From contig DFJP01000022.1 of NCBI GenBank assembly GCA_002373085.1, positions 1 to 10,394 of the forward strand: 10,394 nucleotides of DNA, written 5' to 3'. The stretch is from Caryophanales bacterium UBA3668. Lineage in GTDB: Bacteria; Bacillota_I; Bacilli_A; RFN20; CAG-826. A model generated the notes under the pieces. The model was not told the DNA's origin, searched no databases, and saw only the letters and a list, made by a program, of their open reading frames with translations. Shown here piece by piece: positions 4,793 through 10,394 of the stretch (the stretch's first letter is position 1; every line of letters begins with the position of its first letter). The position numbers and the translations under genes are program-made.

Positions 4793-5896
4793 ATGCAAAA
4801 TTATGATTTAGACAATTTTGAACCTGCTGCTAAAATCGTTGTCATCGGTGTTGGTGGTGCTGGTAATAACGCCGTCAATCGTATGATTGATGAAGAAATT
4901 TCTAATGTTGAATTCTATGTTGCAAACACTGATAAACAAGCATTAGCAACTTCCAAATCTTCTAACCGTATTATTTTAGGCGAATCTCTTACTGGTGGAC
5001 TTGGAGCAGGTGGTGAACCTGAAATGGGTGAACAAGCCGCCGAAGCAAGCGCGGATGATATTCGTGAAATCGTTAAAGACGCAAATATGGTCTTTATTGC
5101 TGCCGGTATGGGTGGTGGTACAGGAACTGGTGCAGCTCCTGTTATTGCTAAGATTGCAAAAGAAGCCGGTGCTTTAGTTGTTGCTATTGTTACAAGACCA
5201 TTCTCTTTCGAAGGAAAGAAGAGAACCATCAATTCAATTGATGGATTGAATAAGCTTAAAGGATCTGTTGACTCTTTAATTGTTGTTAGTAACGATAAAT
5301 TATTGATCACAAATGGCAATACTCCAATTAGCCAAGCATTTAATGAAAGCGATAAAGTTTTAGCGCGTTCCGTGAAGACTGTTGTTGATTTAATCTTGCT
5401 CCCTGCAATTATTAACTTAGACTTTGCAGATGTTAGAAACACACTAAAAGATAGTGGTATAGGTTTAATTGGATTTGGCGTTGGCAGTGGTCCAAATAGA
5501 GCAAAAGATGCAGCCACTAATGCTGTTAATTCTCCGCTTTTAGAAGCTAGTATGGTTGGAGCAAAAAGAGCGATTGTTGCTATTACATGTGGCACTCAAG
5601 TAAACCTCTTTGAAGCACAAGAATGTGTTAACCTTCTTATTGATGCAGCAGGTAACAATATTGACATTAAATTTGGTATCACAATTAACGATCAATTAAC
5701 CGATGAAATTTTAGTTTCTGTTATCGCTAGTGATTTTGAAAATGATGTCGACTTTACTTCTCAAACAATTGCGGCTCCTATTAAAACTGATACCGAAAAT
5801 CAAAAAGCTGAAGAGCTTTCTGAAAACGCAAAAAGAGAACAAGAAAGATACCTTGAAGAAGATAGCATTATTCCTAACTTCCTCAAGAATAACTAA
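4793..5896 (+). CDS. ftsZ: Cell division protein FtsZ
   Basis: FtsZ is the tubulin-like GTPase that polymerises into the division ring. The protein has 367 residues. The GTP-binding part has IGVGGAGNNAVNRM (18-31), GLGAGGEPEMG (69-79) and the tubulin signature GGGTGTGAAP (107-116), followed by TRPFSFEGKKR (134-144). The T7 loop NLDFADVR (208-215) carries the acidic residues that complete the GTPase site of the next subunit. The globular core ends near residue 315. A short acidic, polar linker (about 40 residues) leads to the conserved C-terminal peptide IPNFLKNN (360-367), the docking site for FtsA and other partners. The ATG follows AAAGGAG by 9 nt. A strong terminator follows the stop, ending the ftsA-ftsZ unit. 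All key residues are intact. Confidence 0.98.
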   Translation: MQNYDLDNFEPAAKIVVIGVGGAGNNAVNRMIDEEISNVEFYVANTDKQALATSKSSNRIILGESLTGGLGAGGEPEMGEQAAEASADDIREIVKDANMVFIAAGMGGGTGTGAAPVIAKIAKEAGALVVAIVTRPFSFEGKKRTINSIDGLNKLKGSVDSLIVVSNDKLLITNGNTPISQAFNESDKVLARSVKTVVDLILLPAIINLDFADVRNTLKDSGIGLIGFGVGSGPNRAKDAATNAVNSPLLEASMVGAKRAIVAITCGTQVNLFEAQECVNLLIDAAGNNIDIKFGITINDQLTDEILVSVIASDFENDVDFTSQTIAAPIKTDTENQKAEELSENAKREQERYLEEDSIIPNFLKNN

Positions 5897-5916
5897 TTAT
5901 TCGATAATTTGATTTG

Positions 5917-5942
5917 AAAAGAGCGATTTTCGCTCTTTTTTT
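5917..5942 (+). terminator. Rho-independent terminator after ftsZ
   Basis: AAAAGAGCGA-TTT-TCGCTCTTTT is a perfect 10-bp stem (5917-5939) running into further T residues. The symmetric A and T flanks might let it work in both directions, but no minus-strand gene is present. Confidence 0.92.
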
Positions 5943-5946
5943 GTGC

Positions 5947-5960
5947 TTGCATATATGCAA
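5947..5960 (+). repeat. Perfect 14-bp palindrome, candidate operator of the nuclease gene
   Basis: TTGCATATATGCAA is a perfect palindrome between the ftsZ terminator and the ribosome binding site of the nuclease lipoprotein. Its right end overlaps the proposed extended -10 element, so a bound dimeric regulator would block the promoter. The regulator is unknown. Confidence 0.5.
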
Positions 5961-5964
5961 TAAT
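5956..5964 (+). promoter_or_regulatory. Possible extended -10 promoter of the nuclease lipoprotein gene
   Basis: TGC followed by AATAAT resembles an extended -10 element (TGn-TATAAT, 5/6). No good -35 is seen, because that position falls in the terminator T-run. Transcription would start near 5971, right at the ribosome binding site GAGGTG (5971-5976), leaving a leader of about 11 nt. A promoter is needed here because a strong terminator lies just upstream. Confidence 0.4.
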
Positions 5965-5981
5965 TACATAGAGGTGCGCAT

Positions 5982-8660
5982 ATGAAATTGAAACTAACTA
6001 AGACATCCTTTGGCACATTAGTTACATCATGTTTTGTTATTTTTGCTATTTCTTGTGGACAGAATAATGGTCCAACAGATACTCCTAATCCTCCTAGACC
6101 TGTGGTTGAAGTTCCAGCAGAAAGACTTTATTTAGGAAGTCCGACACAAGAATTACATGTTGGTAATAGTTATACTATTAATCCAATTGTTTTTCCTTAT
6201 AACGCTAAGCAAAACATTAAATACATTATTGAAAATAACGACGTAATTAAAGTTGAGAATAATCAAGCTATTGGAAAAAGTGAAGGCACCTCACTTATCA
6301 CTGTTTATAACGATGAAGATAATGATGACACTTTAGACTCAAACGAAGTATCTAATGTCATGGGTTTTTCTATCGTTAATGAAGATCCAAATGTAAGAGT
6401 GGTTATTGAAGATAACAATATCACCCTTTCGGTCGGAGAATCTAAAAAGCTTACTTATGGCGTTGAAGGCGCTACTCCTAGTGGATTAGATTATGGCTTT
6501 TATAGTGACAACGAAGAGATTTGCACAATTTCTTCTGGAATAGTAAAAGCACATAAGGCCGGTACAACTCGAGTGTCAGTCTCTTGGCAAGGGTATCGCG
6601 GATATGCGAATATTACCGTTAATGATTATCAAGATGATAAAGGACTACACGCAAGTGGCATATCTATAGATGAAGAAAATATTGTTCTTTCTATCGGACA
6701 ATCTCACAAGATTAAATATTCCGTCTATCCAGAAGGATCAATAGAAAAAGTAGATTCATTTAGAAGCAATAATTCTAAAGTTGCAACTGTTGATTCTAAT
6801 GGTTTTGTTACCGCTAAAAAAGATGGTAGTGCAATCATTACTTTAAAAACATCAAATAATAAAATTAATAGAATTTTAGTGGTGGTTAAAGGCGCTAATA
6901 ATGATGAAAATAGTTATTATGATAACTACTATGGAAATTTAACTTGGGAAAATGGTGAAGATTTAAAACAAAAGCTTCACAATATTATTTCCCAAAATGT
7001 TACTCCTTTAAAATACGAAGGGACAAACTGGGAAACAAACCAATTTGCTGATCAAGATTTATATAATCATGACGCATTAGATGTTGTGTATAACTACAAT
7101 ACAGTTGATAAAAGTAACACGACTATTGGTTGGCAAAGAGAACACGCTTTTGCTGCTTCCTTAATGACTGGTTTTTCAACTGGTCAAGCAGTTAAATCAC
7201 TAGGCAGATCAACAGATTTCCATAATTTATTTGCTGCTAGTAGCGGTGCAAATGGTAGTAGAGGAAATAAGAACTTAGGCTATGCCAATCCTGATATTGC
7301 AGGATACGACACCAAAGAAGAATGTGGATTTGTTAGAAAAGCATTTGAACCAGGTGACAACGATAAAGGCAGATTAGCTCGTGCTATTTTCTATATGGGT
7401 GTTATGTATAGCACAGTCGAAAATGCTGAAATTCCTGAAACCTGGACATACTCCGGAGATGATGTATCCACTCATAGCGGCAAAACTACAACAGTTCGTT
7501 CTAATGTAAATGAATTACCACTTCAAATCGTTGAGAAAGATGTCGAATACAATAGAATCTCTCTTAACGAATTCATGAATCCTACAAAAAGACAAAATAA
7601 GGTGTATGTCGATTATTATCTAAATCAAATCACTGATGATTTGAGTTATGATGAAAAAAGACAAGCTGCGTATGTGATGTATTTAAATACATCAATGCCT
7701 TATGCGATTGGACATCTATCTGAACTTATTAAATGGAATAGTTTCTCTGTTGATTATGTAGAAATGCAACACAATAATTCAGTTTACTTACATAATTCAG
7801 CTCAAGGAGCTGGCACTCAAGGAAATAGAAATCCATTTGTGGATTATCCTCAACTAGTCGATTATGTCTATGGAGATTTAAGATTTGAATCTGGCTCTTT
7901 AAAAGATTTAACTCCTTCATATGTAGCTTTAGAAATGGGTAAAAATGAAGTTCATCATTATGCCTATAATGCTTCTAGTGTTCCTACATTTAAAGCTGGC
8001 ACTAAGGCAAGCGTTAGCGAATTAGGAATTAAAGCTATTAAATATGATTTAACCGAGACAAATGTTGATTATTCTAAGATCAAAGTCGAAGATTACACAT
8101 TCAAAGATGAAGATGCCACAACTGGTAAGCTTTTAAGAGTTGATACTGATAAAAATACATTATTTATCTTAGTTAATGTTGCTAGTGCAACTAACGTGAC
8201 ATTCGAAACATGTTCTTGGAGTTATACTCCAACATCTGGAAATAAGAGTGACTATACCGGTAGTGGTACTAGCTGGACTGCTAATTTCGGTGGTCAATTA
8301 TTTGATGTGACATTTGGAAAATCCACATCAGTCTTTAATAACAAAAACACTCCAGCTCCTCCAGGAGTCACTATTGGAAGTAGTAATAATAATATCTCTT
8401 CTTTTACTTTGACAAGTCAAAGTAGTTGTAGTAATGTTAACGCTGTGTATTTTTATGCCGGTGCAAGCACAGGTACAGCGACATTCAATTACACAATTAG
8501 CGTCAATAATGTCCAAGTACTTAGTGGCACATTTGGAGGAAACACTCCTACATATAACGGAGGAATGTTTGCTAAAACTAGCGGAGTTATTAGCCTATCC
8601 ATTACCAACATTAATTCTGGATTAGTGTTCTGTGGATTCGCATATAATATCGCAAATTAA
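5982..8660 (+). CDS. Surface lipoprotein with Big2-like repeats and an endonuclease I (EndA/NucM) domain
   Basis: This 892-residue exported protein probably degrades extracellular DNA or RNA at the cell surface. Residues 1-25 form a signal peptide ending AISC, with Cys25 as the likely lipidated residue, and a Pro-rich spacer (28-45) follows. Three Ig-like bacterial Big2-type repeats lie at about 45-133, 139-214 and 223-303; the first carries an acidic DxDxDxxLDxxE loop (111-122). The nuclease domain (about 322-632) shows the endonuclease I signatures WQREHAFA (384-391, candidate catalytic His388), DFHNLFAA (412-419), NGSRGNKNLGY (424-434), RLARAIFYMGVMY (464-476), LSELIKWN (579-586) and QGNRNPFVDYPQ (613-624), typical of His-Me-finger metal nucleases. 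The region 640-892 is Ser/Thr/Asn-rich, probably beta-sandwich, and not recognised. The ATG follows GAGGTG at 5971-5976. Nutrient scavenging is inferred. Confidence 0.88.
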   Translation: MKLKLTKTSFGTLVTSCFVIFAISCGQNNGPTDTPNPPRPVVEVPAERLYLGSPTQELHVGNSYTINPIVFPYNAKQNIKYIIENNDVIKVENNQAIGKSEGTSLITVYNDEDNDDTLDSNEVSNVMGFSIVNEDPNVRVVIEDNNITLSVGESKKLTYGVEGATPSGLDYGFYSDNEEICTISSGIVKAHKAGTTRVSVSWQGYRGYANITVNDYQDDKGLHASGISIDEENIVLSIGQSHKIKYSVYPEGSIEKVDSFRSNNSKVATVDSNGFVTAKKDGSAIITLKTSNNKINRILVVVKGANNDENSYYDNYYGNLTWENGEDLKQKLHNIISQNVTPLKYEGTNWETNQFADQDLYNHDALDVVYNYNTVDKSNTTIGWQREHAFAASLMTGFSTGQAVKSLGRSTDFHNLFAASSGANGSRGNKNLGYANPDIAGYDTKEECGFVRKAFEPGDNDKGRLARAIFYMGVMYSTVENAEIPETWTYSGDDVSTHSGKTTTVRSNVNELPLQIVEKDVEYNRISLNEFMNPTKRQNKVYVDYYLNQITDDLSYDEKRQAAYVMYLNTSMPYAIGHLSELIKWNSFSVDYVEMQHNNSVYLHNSAQGAGTQGNRNPFVDYPQLVDYVYGDLRFESGSLKDLTPSYVALEMGKNEVHHYAYNASSVPTFKAGTKASVSELGIKAIKYDLTETNVDYSKIKVEDYTFKDEDATTGKLLRVDTDKNTLFILVNVASATNVTFETCSWSYTPTSGNKSDYTGSGTSWTANFGGQLFDVTFGKSTSVFNNKNTPAPPGVTIGSSNNNISSFTLTSQSSCSNVNAVYFYAGASTGTATFNYTISVNNVQVLSGTFGGNTPTYNGGMFAKTSGVISLSITNINSGLVFCGFAYNIAN

Positions 8661-8675
8661 ATTATTAATAATTTA
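8658..8675 (+). repeat. Perfect 18-bp A/T-only palindrome at the nuclease stop codon
   Basis: TAAATTATTAATAATTTA is a perfect palindrome that includes the TAA stop of the nuclease gene, in the 38-nt gap before ileS. As a hairpin it would be weak, with no GC pairs and no T-run, so I do not call it a terminator. ileS may be read through from upstream; no clear promoter or T-box leader fits in the gap. Confidence 0.35.
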
Positions 8676-8682
8676 TCAACAT

Positions 8683-8692
8683 AGAAAGGAAG
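8683..8692 (+). promoter_or_regulatory. ileS ribosome binding site
   Basis: AGAAAGGAAG ends 6 nt before ATG 8699 and supports that start. Confidence 0.75.
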
Positions 8693-8698
8693 TAACAT

Positions 8699-10394
8699 AT
8701 GGATTATAAAGATACGTTACTAATGAACAAATCAAATTTTGAAATGAGAGGTAATCTTAATCAAAAGGAACCTCTTTTAGTCGAAAAATGGAAACAAGAA
8801 AAACTCTATGAACAAATGAATTTAAATCGTAAAGATGCGAAGGAATTTGTTCTTCATGATGGTCCACCTTACGCTAATGGAAACATGCACTGTGGACATA
8901 TGCTTAATAGAATTTTAAAAGATTTTGTTATCCGTTATAAAAATATGTGTGGATTTAAAACTCCATTTGTTTTTGGATGGGACACACATGGTTTACCAAT
9001 TGAAAACCAAGTAACCAAAAGTGGAGTTAATAGAAAAACAACTCCAATCGTTGAATTTAGAAAAAAATGTGAAGAATACGCATTAAAACAAGTTGCTAAT
9101 CAAAAAGAACAAATTAGAAGACTTGGTTTAGTTGGTGATTTTGATAATCCATACCTTACTCTTAAAAAAGATTATGAAGCCATGCAAATTAGAGCCTTCT
9201 CCAAAATGGCCCTTTCTGGCTTAATTTATAAAGGATTAAAACCAGTCTACTGGTCACCAAGTTCTGAATCTGCTTTAGCAGAAGCTGAAATTGAATACGC
9301 GGATGTTCTTTCTCATTCAATTTATGTTGCTTTCCCTGTTAAAGATGGAAAAGGCGTTATTGATAATGATGCTCGTTTAGTTATTTGGACCACAACTCCA
9401 TGGACTTTACCTGCTAACTTAGCGATTTCTGCTCACCCAGACTTTATTTATGGAGTTTATCAAACTTCAAATAGAGGCAAACTCGTCTTCTTAAAAGAAT
9501 TTGAAGAAAATCTTACTAATGAATTAGGTTTAGAAGATGTCAAACTTCTTAAAGAAGTTCGTGGTAGTGAATTAGATTTAATCGTTTGTAAGCACCCATT
9601 CTATGATCGTGACTCATTAGTGATTAATGGCACTCACGTTACTAACGATGCCGGTACTGGTTTAGTTCATACTGCTCCAGGACACGGTGTTGAAGACTAT
9701 CAAGTCTGCTTAAAATATCCAGGAAAAGGATTAGATCCATATTGTCCAGTTGATGAAAAAGGATATATGATGCCTGGAACTGGTGAAGGTATTGAAGGCT
9801 TATTCTATGAAAACGCTAACGATGCAGTTTTAAAAATCATTGAAGAAAATGGTTCACTTCTTAAACATACAACATTTACTCACTCCTATCCACATGACTG
9901 GAGAACAGGTAAACCTCTTATCTTTAGAGCAACTTCTCAATGGTTCTGCTCAATTGAACCAATTAGAGAAGAATTAATTAAAATCATTCATGAAACCACT
10001 TGGTATCCAAGTTGGGGTGAAAATAGAATGGTCAATATGATTAAAGATCGTGGTGACTGGTGTATTTCACGTCAAAGAGCGTGGGGTGTTCCAATTCCAA
10101 TCTTCTACAATGAAGATGGAACTCCAATTATTGAAGAAAAAGTCTTTAACCATATTGAAGAGTTATTTAGAGAATATGGCTCTAATATTTGGTATGAAAA
10201 AACCGCCAAAGAGCTCCTTCCAGAAGGATATACAAATCCACATTCTCCTAAAGGAGAATTCACTAAAGAAAATGACATTATGGATGTCTGGTTTGATAGT
10301 GGCTCTTCTTGGAATGGTGTCTTAGTTAATAGAGGCATTAGATATCCAAGTGATTTATATCTTGAAGGAAGCGACCAATATCGTGGTTGGTTTA
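8699..10394 (+). CDS. ileS: Isoleucine-tRNA ligase, N-terminal part (3' end outside window)
   Basis: IleS charges tRNA-Ile in the cytoplasm and hydrolyses mischarged Val-tRNA. The frame is open from ATG 8699 to the window edge, 565 residues of an enzyme usually near 920. The start [20 protein letters not shown] matches Bacillus-type IleS. Class I motifs follow: [13 protein letters not shown] (55-67), with HCGH in place of HIGH, then [10 protein letters not shown] (93-102). The CP1 editing domain shows [11 protein letters not shown] (230-240) and [16 protein letters not shown] (319-334). Then come [12 protein letters not shown] (454-465), [10 protein letters not shown] (529-538) and [12 protein letters not shown] (554-565). 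KMSKS and the tRNA-binding end lie beyond the window. In many Bacillota ileS is controlled by a T-box leader; the 38-nt gap upstream is too short for one. Confidence 0.97.
   Translation, partial: MDYKDTLLMNKSNFEMRGNLNQKEPLLVEKWKQEKLYEQMNLNRKDAKEFVLHDGPPYANGNMHCGHMLNRILKDFVIRYKNMCGFKTPFVFGWDTHGLPIENQVTKSGVNRKTTPIVEFRKKCEEYALKQVANQKEQIRRLGLVGDFDNPYLTLKKDYEAMQIRAFSKMALSGLIYKGLKPVYWSPSSESALAEAEIEYADVLSHSIYVAFPVKDGKGVIDNDARLVIWTTTPWTLPANLAISAHPDFIYGVYQTSNRGKLVFLKEFEENLTNELGLEDVKLLKEVRGSELDLIVCKHPFYDRDSLVINGTHVTNDAGTGLVHTAPGHGVEDYQVCLKYPGKGLDPYCPVDEKGYMMPGTGEGIEGLFYENANDAVLKIIEENGSLLKHTTFTHSYPHDWRTGKPLIFRATSQWFCSIEPIREELIKIIHETTWYPSWGENRMVNMIKDRGDWCISRQRAWGVPIPIFYNEDGTPIIEEKVFNHIEELFREYGSNIWYEKTAKELLPEGYTNPHSPKGEFTKENDIMDVWFDSGSSWNGVLVNRGIRYPSDLYLEGSDQYRGWF

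Noticed and set aside
4915..5595. Long minus-strand open frame (226 codons) inside ftsZ
   Set aside because: It is the complement of a strongly conserved gene, with low-complexity Ala/Pro/Ser-rich translation, no ribosome binding site and no family resemblance. It is a shadow of ftsZ.
8328..8516. Minus-strand and frame-shifted open frames in the 3' part of the nuclease gene
   Set aside because: The main frame is continuous to a stop with a stable composition. The alternatives show no start signals or recognisable domains.
10050..10338. Short overlapping open frames on both strands near the right end
   Set aside because: They lie inside the clear ileS frame, which has conserved motifs throughout, and have no features of their own.

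Overview
The window reads as a housekeeping stretch of an AT-rich, low-GC Gram-positive genome (Bacillota or the Mollicutes-related branch), with every gene on the + strand. The evidence is the composition, strong AAAGGAG-type ribosome binding sites, a Bacillus-like IleS N-terminus, an FtsZ tail ending IPNFLKNN, and the mraZ-rsmH-ftsA-ftsZ order. Visible Trp residues are encoded by TGG, and mraZ ends at TGA at a normal family length. The standard code is therefore likely, which argues against a UGA=Trp mycoplasma. I cannot name the species.

Layout. (1) 1-1763: the 3' part of pheT (Phe-tRNA synthetase beta chain), a DUF177/YceD protein and a short flavodoxin-like protein. Gaps are only 2 nt, and the unit closes with a rho-independent terminator. 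(2) 1793-3526: a sigma-A-type promoter and three GTGG(T/G) boxes at an exact 10-bp period (the MraZ operator), then mraZ, overlapping rsmH, and an 80-residue single-pass membrane protein in the place usually held by ftsL. Two consecutive hairpins end this unit. (3) 3532-5942: a separate ftsA-ftsZ unit. Its promoter sits so close to the ftsA ATG that the mRNA should be leaderless or nearly so, and it ends in a strong terminator. (4) 5947-8660: a large lipoprotein with Ig-like (Big2-type) repeats and an endonuclease I (EndA/NucM) domain, preceded by a perfect 14-bp palindrome. (5) 8699-end: the 5' part of ileS, cut by the window edge before KMSKS.

How the parts fit. The division cluster is stripped down. 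It has the regulator MraZ, the 16S rRNA methyltransferase RsmH, one small membrane protein, and the FtsA/FtsZ pair. The peptidoglycan genes usually found here (pbpB/ftsI, mraY, murD, ftsW, murG, divIB) are absent from this locus. FtsA also lacks a recognisable C-terminal membrane-targeting helix, while FtsZ keeps its conserved C-terminal peptide. Between ftsZ and ileS, where Bacillus-type genomes carry the ylm/sepF/divIVA block, there is only the exported nuclease, probably a DNA-scavenging surface protein.

I found no IS element, CRISPR array, tRNA, rRNA or riboswitch. No wholly novel multi-gene system is evident. The most interesting points are the leaderless ftsA, the missing FtsA membrane anchor, the split and reduced dcw cluster, and the architecture and control region of the nuclease lipoprotein.
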